64,000 nt of DNA from Sesamia nonagrioides (taxonomy: Eukaryota; Arthropoda; Insecta; Lepidoptera; Noctuidae), in assembly GCA_017933935.1 (NCBI GenBank), contig JADWQK010000144.1, positions 248,001-312,000 of the forward strand, given 5' to 3'. The stretch's first letter is position 1; each line of letters starts with the position of its first letter. Below are positions 49,830 through 60,032 of this stretch, one piece after another. The position numbers and the translations under genes are program-made. The notes beneath the pieces are model-generated. The model had not been told where the DNA came from. It did not search any database and saw only the letters and a list, made by a program, of their open reading frames with translations.

Positions 49830-50940
49830 CGGCTTAGCCCAAGCTTCGGACATAGCACGCTTAGATAATCAAAGGCTTGGGTACAAAAAGAGTGACAGTA
49901 TGGAGGGGGCCAGTGGGAAAAAGAAGGAGTAAGAGATGAGAATATTAAATCATAAGCACAGCTGATCTAAACTGGATACAAACAGCGCAATCCAGAGAAA
50001 ACTGTCTCAAATTGAAGGAGGTCTTTTACCCGCTAAGGGGTTCTTACAGAATAACTTAATCATAGTGTTATTCAACAGCTCTTATTCCAACTTAAAACTT
50101 AAAAACAATGATAACAAACTATATATTTTTCTCATAAAATATTAACAAAAGTAGATTTTATACATATTCTGTAAGAAATAAAAGACTTTTTTTATTAAAG
50201 CGTTTCAACCTACGTCCTACAAATCTTAAGTCGTGAATGTCAGCTCTTAGTTACTACTGCTCTCTTAAAGTGTACAATTTTATTTATTTATATGCCTTAT
50301 TATAGACCAGAAAATACATAAAATAAAGTTCAATTTTCACAACAAGACATACAATGGACGATTTCATCGATTTCTGCAATCTCTTCAATCGGATCCCTCG
50401 GAAATTCGGAACAAAATACTTCAAATTAGTCAAATCTGTACCGCAACTTTCTATCAATCAATATTGTTCTCAGTCTAGACTCGCAAAATAAAAATGGCAG
50501 AAAGAATCTCTGCAACTTACGAAAGAAAATCTAGAGCCACAAAGAAAATATCATCGTCGTAAGCTTTCACGGTTCAGAATTTATGAGAAAATAGAAGTGT
50601 ACCTATCGTTCAGCGAGATGATCCCTGACGTAAAATCGAATTTGAAATGTACTTACAATCGTTACTAGCATACATGTATATAGCATTAAAGTCTTTAAAT
50701 AAAAATATCATGCATTAGTATGACACATGACGTAGTTTTAAACACCCTATATGTGAGAGCACTCCGGCAGGGTAATTAAGTAACACACTATCAGTAGCAA
50801 TGGGTTTCATTTTGACACTTCAACAATATTCATTGCGTTCTTTACGTTGTTGAGCAAACACACTTTTCGAGCACATAGTGCAATGGATTAGCAGTATGCT
50901 TCGAAATAATTCCAACTGATAGTAATATACGTAATAAGGG
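49830..50940. other. Unassigned sequence
   Basis: About 1.1 kb. The first 100 bp may be RTE 3' coding remnant; the rest shows no gene or repeat partner. Confidence 0.4.
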
Positions 50941-51070
50941 TGCAGTTCTTGTGTTCCTAGGAAAACACAACTGCTCAGAACCGTCCTCCTTACGTTTTCA
51001 CCAGACATTATGCTGGAACACGACGATTCGCTTGGCAGCAGGACTTTGTCTGGTAGATCTGGTAATTTCT
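50941..51070 (-). mobile_element. X1 fragment, minus strand
   Basis: AACACAACTGCTCAGAACCG, TTTTCACCAGACATTATGC, CGATTCGCTTGGCAGCAGGA and CTGCCGGC match the 5' half of X1 in reverse. Confidence 0.6.
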
Positions 51071-52077
51071 GCCGGCTGTCAATGTTATGGCCTACCATCG
51101 TACAGTAATTGTAGTTATTCACAGTTGGTCTAAAATGCTGTTCAAGATCCCAAACACAGTTTTGGTAAAGCAGACTTTGACATTATAACAACTGTTCAGC
51201 TATATGCATATCACGGCTCGCCAAATAGCACAGAATTGATTAGTCCCCGAATTCATATGAACGCAATCATATTTCATTGGTTTCAAATCAATCAAATCAT
51301 AATTTATTCGTCTCAAACGAAACAGTCTAGGAGATGGTTCACAACTTTTCTAGCTGTTCTTTTCACCATGACTTATTCATGTCATGGGTGTAAACCTCAT
51401 TTATATGTTAACTAGCTACTTACTTACATATTCAAATATAATCACGATATGAACCAAATTAGGTTTTTGCTCTATCATCAAAAATAGGAATATATTAGCA
51501 TAGTATTGGCACGCAGATTTTTGGAATGGGGAATCTCGTTAACTGGCTCATGAATTTCACTTTTAACATTAGTTTTTTTAAGTTAATGGAAGAGCCAACT
51601 ACCAATTTTTGACATCAGAATTATAGGTGTTCGTTGTATCTTCATACCCAAACTAGCATCCTACATATTTTGGCAGTAGTGCAATGCAATTATCGCAGCC
51701 CTGAGAGCACACTAAGATTTTAAAGCTTTCTACATTTTTATTATGTATTTCGTGTTTCATGAGCTAAAAAAATCTTATTCTTTCTATCATAAATGTCTTT
51801 GTAGATCTCTTTTTTATTTCCAGCAAGGATACATAATTTTGCACCAAATGAAAAAAAACATGGTTTGAAATGTCAAGTTCTCATAATCAATTACGCTGTA
51901 TGCTTACAGTAAAGTAATGGAATCTATATAAAATAAACATGATCCATCTTCATCCATCAAAAATAAACTCTTTCCTAAAGTATTTTGTCTTGCGCACCTG
52001 TTTGTTTCCTTTCGTTTTATATTAAAATAACATTTCGCCTTTTTATGGGAGCTTATATTTCACTTTGATTAAATTTT
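51071..52077. other. Unassigned sequence
   Basis: About 1 kb, AT-rich, no shared repeats or coding signal; a candidate for single-copy DNA. Confidence 0.5.
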
Positions 52078-52150
52078 CATAACCCACTGTTTATTTCGAT
52101 TTCAAGAATTTATTATCTGTATACAGACTTTTGCAGAGTAGTTACCACCA
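52078..52150. repeat. 75-bp direct repeat flanking the Tc1 region, left copy
   Basis: CACTGTTTATTTCGATTTCA, TATCTGTATACAGACTT and GTAGTTA recur at 55072-55145 with about 90 percent identity, same orientation, 3 kb apart. Confidence 0.65.
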
Positions 52151-52424
52151 ATAAATTATTTCTGTAAAAGAATTTTACAATACTTATTCATTTACCAAAG
52201 AAAAAATGAAACAAAAAACTTTATGGTTAATATAGGTATATCTTAGGAAGGGGTGACTATTTAAATAAGTTATTAAAGTTAGGTATATTATAATGAGTTA
52301 TTTTAACATATTTACTCATACAATATATTCATTATTTTCATCCATTATTGTCCTTCTTTTTGCCATTTGGACCATTTCATTGGCCTTAAAATAACTAGCC
52401 CTTTTATAAAATTACTATATTAGC

Positions 52425-52640
52425 CCGTATCGATGCGCTGGTCTTAATTCTACCTAGCAACGAGGCCGCTTTTTTCCTCATGATGGCATGTTCGCTATAA
52501 CGCGGGTTGATACCCGCGCTAAAGCGAACATGCCGGACGCACTGCAGTACCTAGGTAACCCTAACAGCACCCTAAAACCATTATTATTTTGCACACGCAG
52601 GGCGTCTAGAGCCATCCGCGTACAGTTAACCCACAGACCG
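52425..52640 (-). pseudogene. LINE reverse-transcriptase C-terminal relic
   Basis: The minus strand has, across frame shifts, GFRVLLG, a CSASGMF-like block, ARVNPRYSEHAIMRKKAASL and LGRIKTSASIRAN, parallel to the block at 32440-32680. A fold-back (52485-52534) lies exactly where the coding homology is disturbed. Confidence 0.6.
52485..52534. repeat. 23-bp fold-back palindrome inside the LINE relic
   Basis: GGCATGTTCGCTATAACGCG... paired with ...CGCTAAAGCGAACATGCC, two mismatches, 4-nt loop. Confidence 0.75.
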
Positions 52641-52779
52641 CCCGTGTAGAATCATTGACAAAAAGCAAATAATGAATGAAAAGAAATTAATTCGATTTTT
52701 ATATTTCTCGACTTGCCCGGCAAGTCAATCATTCTACACGGGCGGTCTGTGGGTTAACTGTACGCGGATGGCTCTAGAC
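52604..52779. repeat. 49-bp perfect inverted repeat at a LINE relic
   Basis: 52604-52652 (starts GTCTAGAGCCATCCGCGTAC) is exactly inverted at 52731-52779. With one mismatch the arms extend to 52659/52724. The spacer ends in a nested palindrome GACTTGCCCGGCAAGTC (52710-52726). Only the left arm belongs to LINE coding, so the right arm is a copied fold-back. Confidence 0.88.
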
Positions 52780-53167
52780 TCCCTGCGACCCTTAGTACTT
52801 AGATAAGCTAATAAGTAATAACCATTGGACTATTGTTGTCTTTGAATAAAATGAATTATTATTATTATTCTACATGTACATATTCATTTACATTTCTAAA
52901 TATTTATAAAAAACATAAAAACATTTAAAAATATAAAAAATAGTGTTCCACTGATGGCGGGAGCGGGTCCAAGCTACCAGTGGTTAGGGCTCCAGAGACA
53001 AGAACCTCCTCACGATGCAGGCCGTATCGAGGAGTACTGCCTTATTACTTTTCTCTTAGTAATTTTTTTCGTCAAGTTTACTGCAAATAAACAGTTTTTT
53101 TTTAAATTATATTTCTAATATAGGTAAAAGTAACATAATATCCTCCTTACGCATAACATCAGCTACA
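52780..53167. other. Unassigned, with LINE-like 3' end
   Basis: CTTTGAATAAAATGAATTATTATTATTATTC at about 52841-52870 looks like a LINE 3' terminus with polyadenylation-like signal and TTA repeats. The rest is AT-rich. Confidence 0.4.
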
Positions 53168-53438
53168 TACACACATCAAAAGTGTCTAGGGATCAACATA
53201 TATTTTTGCAATAACTTTTCTCCTGATTGATATTAATTAAAATTTTCTTTAAGGATTCATCAAATAAAGTGTTTTCGTTTGTCACAGTAACGATAAACCA
53301 AGTCACCTTTGCATTAATAAAGAAATTTGCCATTTTCCTAATAAAGGGATATGGGACATTTGAACCACTAACACAAAAGTTCGAAAAAAAGACTGAAATA
53401 ACAGTTTTCTCTAAAATTTTATTGGGTAACTTAAACAA

Positions 53439-54211
53439 TTAATAATCCGTGTTTCTACCGCGAACACTAACAACACAAGAACATCGGTTTGGCATACTAA
53501 AAATGAGTTCATCCAAATCACGCTGTGGAATGGCCGCCCATGTTCGTTGCAACAACAAAAAAAGGTCTTCTTGCGACTGGATACCCTCCATATTCGGCAG
53601 AGCTCTTCTTTGTAGCATATCCCATGCATGCTCAATCGGGTTCAAGTCTGGCGACTGAGCAGGCCAGGGCAGGACATTGATGTTAGCTGCGGCGAGAGTC
53701 TGTCTTACAACTCTTGCGGTGTGCGGTCGTGCATTATCATGCATTAACCGAAATAAGGGACCGATTTGCACTTGTAGAGGAACGATGACGTCTGATACAA
53801 TCGTTTCAGCATAAATTTGAGCGTTGAGGTTGCCTCTGATCCAAATCAACTCAGTTCTTCCGCCGATCCAAATACCCGCCCATACCATGATGGTTCCACC
53901 ACTATAAGGATGGACTTCCTGGCAGGATTTTAATCGCCGTTGGCGTCCAGGGGTTCTCCAGTGTCGTATACGTCTTGTATCCGGTCTCATACCAAAACGA
54001 GACTCATCAGAAAAGCACACGAAACGCCATTGTTCTTCTGCCCAATTTCTGTGTTCAAGAGCCCATTGATATCGAATCCTACGATTGTGCATTGCTATAG
54101 GTGGTACCCGTAGCGGTCTTCAGGAATGAAGGTTCACTTCATGCAAGCGGTTTCTGACTGTTTGGTCGCTAATTAAGTTCCCTGAAGAGTGATGAAGCCT
54201 CACGGCTAACA
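53439..54211 (-). pseudogene. Tc1/mariner transposase (DD34E), N-truncated with one stop
   Basis: A 217-residue minus-strand frame, 53439-54092, holds the catalytic domain: CFSDESRFG (D29), MHDNARPHTARVV (D119) and SPDLNPIEHAWD (E154). There are 34 residues between the second D and the E, the Tc1 DD34E spacing. Upstream coding (SDQTVRNRLHE, LRVPPIAM) continues to about 54211 through one TGA at a position usually coding arginine. The N-terminal helix-turn-helix region is absent. The enzyme would catalyse cut-and-paste at TA sites; this copy cannot bind ends normally. Confidence 0.88.
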
Positions 54212-54223
54212 TCATGGCGGTTA

Positions 54224-54478
54224 TTGTTGGAGAACATCAATGTCCTGCCCTGGCCTGCTCAGTCGCCAGACTTGAACCCGATTGAGCATGCATGGGATAT
54301 GCTACAGAGAAGAGCTCTGCCGAATATGGAGGGTATCCAGTCGCAAGAAGACCTTTTTTTGTTGTTGCAACGAACATGGGCGGCCATTCCACAGCGTGAT
54401 TTGGATGAACTCATTTTGAGTATGCCAAACCGATGTTCTTGTATTGTTAGTGTTCGCGGTAGAAACACGGATTATTAA
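54224..54478 (+). pseudogene. Inverted copy of the Tc1 transposase C-terminus
   Basis: The plus-strand frame repeats the last 80 residues of the transposase (from NVLPWPAQSPDLNPIEHAWD to SVRGRNTDY) with only two amino-acid changes. It contains the catalytic glutamate but neither aspartate. It is part of the right arm of the fold-back. Confidence 0.88.
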
Positions 54479-54746
54479 TTGTTTGTTACCCAATAAAATT
54501 TTAGAGAAAACTGTTATTTCAGTCTTTTTTTCGAACTTTTGTGTTAGTGGTTCAAATGTCAAATATCCCTTTATTAGGAAATGGCAAATTTCTTTATTAA
54601 TGCAAAGGTGACTTGGTTTATCGTTACTGTGACAAACGAAAACACTTTATTTGATGAATCCTTAAAGAAAATTTTAATTAATATCAATCAGGAGAAAAGT
54701 TATTGCAAAAATATATGTTGATCCCTAGACACTTTTGATGTGTGTA

Positions 54747-55071
54747 TATGCCACTGAAAGTCTACAAAATTGGTTCAGTCAAAATGCTGTTATTATACAT
54801 TACAAGCAGACATTAATTTTATTTCTCTATATTTGTATAATACACATATAGCTGCCCTATCCTGTTACACTCCACAGTAAAAAGCATATCTTTTTAAGGA
54901 CGGTCCCAATTTGTCGTGTGCACTCAAAGAAATAAGAGGCTGAATCCTTGAACTCAGTGTCAAATCATAAATATGGAGATATAATTTTCAATACAGAAAT
55001 TTTTGCTGGAGCTTTGTGATGTATGCTTTTATGCAGTACGGTAACCAATATAGCAAGATTCCTACTTTCTC
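54747..55071. other. Unassigned sequence
   Basis: Nothing recognised. Confidence 0.4.
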
Positions 55072-55145
55072 AATTCATAACTCACTGTTTATTTCGATTT
55101 CAAGAATTTTTTATCTGTATACAGACTTCTGCAGCGTAGTTAATA
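55072..55145. repeat. 75-bp direct repeat, right copy
   Basis: Partner of 52078-52150. It abuts the Helitron-like unit at 55146. Confidence 0.65.
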
Positions 55146-55423
55146 ATAAAAAAATATTATAAATGCGAAAGTATCTCTGTCTGTCTGTCTGTCACGCCAA
55201 AACGCCAAAACTACTGAACGGATTTTAATGAAATTAGGTACACAGATAGTTTAGAGCTTGAGAAATGACATGGGCTATATAAAATCCCGCTATGACCAAT
55301 AGGAGCAGAGCAGTAACAAAAAATGTTGCGAAAACGGGGGCAAACGAGGCAGTATTGCTCCCATTATTTTAACAGGCGCTTATTTTATATCAACCCGCAG
55401 ACGGAGTCGCGGGCAACAGCTAG
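55146..55423 (+). mobile_element. Helitron-like element, GCTGTTGCCCGCGAC subfamily, copy 2
   Basis: ATATTATAAATGCGAAAGTA, (TCTG)n, core GGATTTTAATGAAATTAGG, AAAATGTTGCGAAAACGGGG, ends GCGGGCAACAGCTAG (CTAG 55420-55423). Opposite orientation to 36028. Confidence 0.75.
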
Positions 55424-56326
55424 TCTGATATAAATTTAAAGATTAAGCGATTATTGTAGCGATTATTTGTGGGTTATTTATTAAGTTTGAATATCTATAT
55501 ACGCATATAGGTATATTCTAGATAACATGTACATATGTTATTGGCTGTATGTACTCTGGGCGCTTCTAACATACACGACTTTTTTACATAATCATCCTAT
55601 ACAATAATAAATTCAATATGAATGATGTTAATAATATCTTTGCAACATTATAATCTTTCTAAAGAGTATGTACCTATATTTATAATAATAAACTGTATTG
55701 CTCAAAAGATTACAGCGATTTTGCATTGGCCCAAAACTAGGCAAGCCAAGGTATGTATGTCTATCGAGTTACTTTCATATTTATTTTCTGTAGATACCTA
55801 CTACGCTTTAAAGCTCCTAAAGTGTCTGTGGTTTAACTGAAATACATGCTTTGAATTTGACAGTACCCTTTTCTTTAATATTCTAAAGACCAAACTGAAA
55901 TTTTCCATGTGGCTGAACACCGAACTCTTTTCTTGCTTACAACACTGGAACATGGCTCTGCCTGAGGACAGAAATAGGTAGGTATGGTTCGGTTCACCGC
56001 ATTTCCTCGGAGTTTGAACCCACTCACCCTTTGGCATATATGCGGTCGAGTAGTTAATGCGTGGGAAGGCATAAGCTTTAATCATCAAAATTTTTCTGCC
56101 AAGCAATAACAATACATGCAGTGTATCTTAAAATAAAACACTCGTTTTCAGAAATCTGACTTTCTGTTGTTATGAGAAATTGGCAGTACAAAAATTAGTA
56201 ACTACGAGTCTATGATTCTGGCATATAGGATATCTTTAATAATGTTTGCAAGCGTTTTTTCAACGTGCAATATTTTATGTATGTTAGTTTGATAATGTTA
56301 ATCTTGTAAGCCTTTTTTGTTTTTTT
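55424..56326. other. Unassigned sequence with one open stretch
   Basis: A 103-codon minus-strand open stretch (55801-56112) contains cysteines and an SGRAMFQCC segment but matches no family I know, and lacks a supporting context. A host exon or an old element remnant are both possible. Confidence 0.3.
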
Positions 56327-56757
56327 TTTTCTCGGTGGAAAATTCTCATGGATGTCCGCCGCCCTGGGGCGGGCGACGGGGTCTGTCAGACTCTTACTGA
56401 CTAAAAACCACCCGGGTGTTCCGTCTCACACCTACACCGGGGGCTGCGAGAACTAATACTGCTTCCGCAACCCCCGATTGGTGCTGGCCCACTACCGTGG
56501 GCCTCCTCGGGTCAGGGGGGGAGTAAGGTGTAGGACTCCCCCCGTGACGTCTAAGAGTGGCGCGCGTGCCACAACAACTTGGGCGCCAGCCGCCGGAAGT
56601 GGGGGCCAAAGTCCCACCGGCTGTCGAGCACCAATCCCAGGTATTTCATAGTGGACTCGTCAGCGATCCGAATCATCCCGACCACGATGGGTGAGCCGAG
56701 TGGCGGCGCCCGCCGGGGTCCATGAAACACCATGGTCTCCGACTTGTTGAGGGCACC
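56327..56757 (-). mobile_element. R1-like LINE remnant with U-type 3' end, minus strand
   Basis: The minus strand from 56757 encodes KSETMVFHGPRRAPPLGS, then YLGLVLDSRWDFGPHFRRLA and a stop near 56551. This is the segment after the RT palm in R1-clade LINEs (KSE.hhFhG...hKYLGLhLD..W.F..HF..L.P). An internal deletion follows, then the U 3' region (TTTTAGTCAGTAAGAGTCTG) and a poly-A seen as the T run at 56315-56330. It links U tails to an R1-like LINE. Confidence 0.75.
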
Positions 56758-57030
56758 TTTTTTTTTTTTTTTTCGGGGTGGAAATCCTCATAGGATGTCC
56801 GCCGCCCTAGGGTGGGCGACGGGGTCTGTCAGACTTTTACTGACTAAAACCACCCCGGTGTCTCTTCTATCACGAGCGCGCGTGGGGCCGCGGGAGTCTA
56901 AATTCTTCCGCAGCCCCACATTCTCGTCCTGGCCCGATCTGTCCGGGCCTCGTCTCCGGCACGGGGTAGTGGGGTGTTAAGCTACCCCGTGCATCGCCTC
57001 AGAGGCACACGCTGACACTCGCGCGCGCCA
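56757..57030 (-). mobile_element. U LINE 3' end, minus strand, nested beside the R1-like remnant
   Basis: Poly-T 56757-56774, then GGGGTGGAAATCCTCATAGG, CCCTAGGGTGGGCGACGGGG and TTTTACTGACTAAAACCACC, to GGTGTTAAGCTACCCCGTGC. Nearly the same unit occurs at 62825-63090. It interrupts or abuts the RT fragment. Confidence 0.7.
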
Positions 57031-57167
57031 CCGACCTGCTTCAACTTTGATTTTATCAAACGATATTGAAACTTTACGCGCTGATTCTGTTTTTCTTTAT
57101 TTGGATTAGTATCTGATTAGAAATATTGTTAATTTGTAAGATATTTTGATTAGAAATAGACTGGAAA

Positions 57168-57441
57168 TGTAAACTGGTGTGCGGGTTCGATCCCAGATCA
57201 CGCAAGTACCAATGTAACTTTTCTAAGTTATATGTACTTTCTAAGTATATCTTGGACACTAATGACTGATTACAAGGTGAAGGAAAGCATCTTGAGGTAA
57301 CCTGGACTTTAAGTTTGAAATCGCCAACCCGCATTGAGCAAGCGTGGAGATTACGCTCAATCCTTCTCAGTATGAGAGGAGACCTGTACCCCGCAGTGGG
57401 GCGATAAAAAGGTTGATGATAATGATGATGGTGTAAACTGG
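57168..57441 (+). mobile_element. S SINE truncated at the B box, 10-bp target duplication
   Basis: TGTAAACTGG at 57168-57177 and 57432-57441. The body begins TGTGCGGGTTCGATCCC, so the A box is missing, and ends CGCAGTGGGGCG and GATGATAATGATGATG. Reverse transcription stopped in the head. Confidence 0.88.
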
Positions 57442-57973
57442 ATGAAACGAATTGTTGTAATAGACAAAACACGTCACCTAGTGTCTTTCGAATTCACTTC
57501 CAGAGAATTTTGACTGAAATCTTGCGCAATATGGGTTATTTGCCCTGAATAGCTTCACGACAGTTGTAAACAACTTCATTAGGCCAAAGTTTTAACTCCT
57601 CATAAGCCCTCCTTAAATCCACTTACTTAGTTAAAAAGTTTTAAAACCCTCTTTATGGTACACGTCTACATCCCCTAAGGATCTATCCAAACTGACTTTT
57701 GATGTGCTTTTTCTGCCACTCAGTAATTTAACTGTTTTAAAAGTTTAAAGGTATATGCACTTCAACATAATAAGACAGAATTGTCTAGTAGAAATGCTAA
57801 AAAAAAACTATCAACCTCAAAAATAGTCATCTTCTTGAACCTCTTGACTTCTAGAACAGTGAACTTCTAAAAGAGTATAATTCTAGAACATTAGTGAGAA
57901 ATCAAGACAGGCCAATTCACGAATTAAATAGATTCCTGAGATCAAGAACGCTAATTTTTCAAGTCGGTTACTA
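57442..57973. other. Unassigned sequence
   Basis: 57825-57895 has repeated CTTCTAGAAC/CTTCTTGAAC-like words; no gene. Confidence 0.4.
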
Positions 57974-58174
57974 GTTATTAATGCCAATTATATTCTTAGT
58001 ATATCTTGGACACCAATGACTGAAAGTGAAGGAAAACATCTTGAGGAAACCTGGACTTTAAGTCTGAAATCGCCAACCCGCATTGAGCAAGCGTGGTAAT
58101 CACATTCAATCCTTCTCTGTATGAAAGGAGCCCTGTGCCCCAGCAGTGAGTGGCAGTTATGAATGCCAATTATA
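57974..58174 (+). mobile_element. S SINE, strongly 5'-truncated, 19-bp target duplication
   Basis: GTTATTAATGCCAATTATA (57974-57992) and GTTATGAATGCCAATTATA (58156-58174), one mismatch. The body starts at the TTCTTAGTATATCTTGGACA segment and ends CCAGCAGTGAGTGGCA without a GAT tract. Confidence 0.85.
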
Positions 58175-58534
58175 CTAGTAAACAGTGATTATAAACATCT
58201 ATTATTGCACTTATAAAGGCATGCAGGCGTAACAGTCCTGAAGGGCTGAAACGAGACGGATCGATACTCAATGACCACGTAAATCAACGACAGCTTGGCA
58301 GCTTGGCTTTACAGCCTTCACTATAAATAGGTTTTAAAGTGATATATGGCTGCCCGTTGGCCCTTATTATAAACAATGCTTCTTCTTTTCATTGCTATTG
58401 AGACTATTTAGCTACAAGCTCATGCTATTGTCATAATCAATTGGCGCCTGGAGTGGTGAAACATATATTGAAGAAATATTACTTACTTACACTTCAACGT
58501 AGAATTTTAGTTAGCTTGAAAAGACAACTCTCTT
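58175..58534. other. Unassigned sequence
   Basis: Nothing recognised. Confidence 0.4.
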
Positions 58535-58765
58535 TTTTTAGTTATAAACTAGCGCTTGACCGCAATCCCACCTGATGGTAAGCAGTGACGCAATCGTTGA
58601 TGCTATAACGCACTAGTTTCTTATGAGCCTATTCACTCTAGCCTTGAAGACACTCAAATTATAGTCCGACGGAAACACCGCCGCTGGAAAATTGTTCCAG
58701 TCCCTCGATGTACGCGGTAGAAAGGAGAAGGCAAAACGCTTCGTCCGCATCGTAGTGGTGTTAAC
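58535..58765 (-). mobile_element. V LINE 3' end with intact ORF C-terminus, minus strand
   Basis: The minus strand encodes TKRFAFSFLPRTSRDWNNFP, AAVFPSDYNLSVFKARVNRL and a stop, then the V tail to the T run at 58533-58540. Same C-terminus as 9766 and 59418. Confidence 0.75.
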
Positions 58766-59215
58766 AACATAACATCCCTTCATCTATCCAATGAGTACTT
58801 GCATTTAATTTTAACATTAATTTAAAATATAATACATATCTACATAGGTATACCGTAGTTTACATCTCAGAAAGAGATTCTGAGAGACTTATGCCCAGCT
58901 GTCTACTGCATCTCAGTCCATAACTGGACATAATCTTCTCTCTTGTTGCTTAGCTTATAGATAGAGAATACCTAAGGCATAAAGTCCGTCTCTGTACATA
59001 GTTTTGTGCGAAAATGTTAATGTAAATAAATATAGAAATAAATCCTACATACCGTGTAATTTGGTGGTCATACAAATACAGCTCATTTTATCTATGAATA
59101 TTAAACATTAGTCAAAAAATTAATGATTAAAAAAAATTCATGCATTACACGACTGACAGAATAATGCATGGTTATTATATAAATTTTAGCATAGTGCAAA
59201 AATTTTCATAATCAT
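58766..59215. other. Unassigned sequence
   Basis: No gene or repeat partner. Confidence 0.4.
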
Positions 59216-59304
59216 GCATACAAATATTTACACTGCGCGGGGATCGAACCCGCGCCTCCTTGCGCAGCGGCTGCGTTCGCTACCGCTACGCCACCGAGGC
59301 TGTG
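59216..59304 (-). mobile_element. T SINE head only, minus strand
   Basis: The minus strand CCTCGGTGGCGTAGCGGTAG and GGGTTCGATCCCCGCGCAGT form an intact A and B box, but the body stops after GTATGCATGA. Folds partly like a tRNA, yet the sequence is the SINE head. Confidence 0.65.
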
Positions 59305-59417
59305 AGGCATGTAGACCACTGTATATGTATGTATTATAAATTAAAGTCGCTTATTTATCGGTGTAATCAACATATTCACACCGACAAGACGTAAAGCGTG
59401 CTATTTTGTACGTTGTT

Positions 59418-59567
59418 AACACCACTACGATCCGGACGAAGCGTTTAGCCTCATCCTTTATACCGCGTACATCGAGGGACTGGAACAATTTGCCAGCGGC
59501 GGTGTTTCTATCGGACTACAATTTGAGTGTCTTCAAGGCTAGAGTGAATAGGCTCTTAATAAACTAG
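59418..59567 (+). CDS. V LINE ORF C-terminus (49 codons, partial)
   Basis: The frame reads TTTIRTKRLASSFIPRTSRD, WNNLPAAVFLSDYNLSVFKA, RVNRLLIN and TAG. The PRTSRDWNNLP...VF...YNL..FK..VNRLL pattern is the typical C-terminal end of a jockey/CR1-like second ORF. Nearly identical peptides at 9766-9914 (minus) and 58620-58755 (minus) argue that it is real coding sequence of one LINE family. 5'-truncated in every copy here. Confidence 0.75.
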   Translation, partial: NTTTIRTKRLASSFIPRTSRDWNNLPAAVFLSDYNLSVFKARVNRLLIN

Positions 59568-59639
59568 TGCGCTTTACCATCAACGATTGCGTCACCGCTT
59601 ACCATCAGGCAGGATTGCGGTCAAGCGCTAGTTTATAAT

Positions 59640-60032
59640 ATACAACGTGTAACATAAAGGGTATATACATAACAAAGGCATGGCATCTTTACATGATATC
59701 AAACGATATTGAAAGGGTTTTTTAATTGTATCTCTATAAGTTAGGAAGTTATGAGGAAAAATACCGCCTGTGATAGGCTACTATCATACTAGTCGCACAG
59801 AGATATTGAAGTCATTAATCGGATTTTGGCAAGTAACGTGACGGGTAGCGAGTAGTTATTAACGTATGTAGTGTGCTGCCACGTTTGTTATGATTTTATT
59901 TTAAGAAACACACGAAACCGAAAATTTGAGTATTTTATTTTGAGTTGAAACCCTTCCGATAGCTTTTGATATCATCTAAAGATGCCATGCCCTTGGTATG
60001 TATATACCTACCCTTTTTGTTACACGTTGTAT
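59640..60032. mobile_element. MITE with ATACAACGTGTAAC terminal repeats, nested in V
   Basis: Terminal repeats of about 65 bp: left ATACAACGTGTAACATAAAG then GGTATATACATA and GGCATGGCATCTTTA; right its reverse complement with small indels. 393 bp, non-coding, flanked by TATA. Superfamily unknown. Confidence 0.75.

Larger units (their letters stand above)
53168..54746 (-). mobile_element. Tc1-like transposon with inverted duplication of its 3' half
   Basis: Flanked by TA (53168-53169 and 54745-54746). Both ends carry the same long inverted sequence: 53170-53684 and 54233-54744 are about 97 percent complementary over about 512 bp, starting CACACATCAAAAGTGTCTAG. The single-copy middle (53685-54232) holds the central transposase on the minus strand. 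The normal 5' end and the N-terminal DNA-binding region are missing, replaced by the inverted 3' half. 1575 bp long. Confidence 0.9.

Noticed and set aside
55801..56112. 103-codon minus-strand open stretch as a host exon
   Set aside because: No recognisable domain, no clear splice sites chosen by eye, and a competing overlapping frame. Kept only as a remark.
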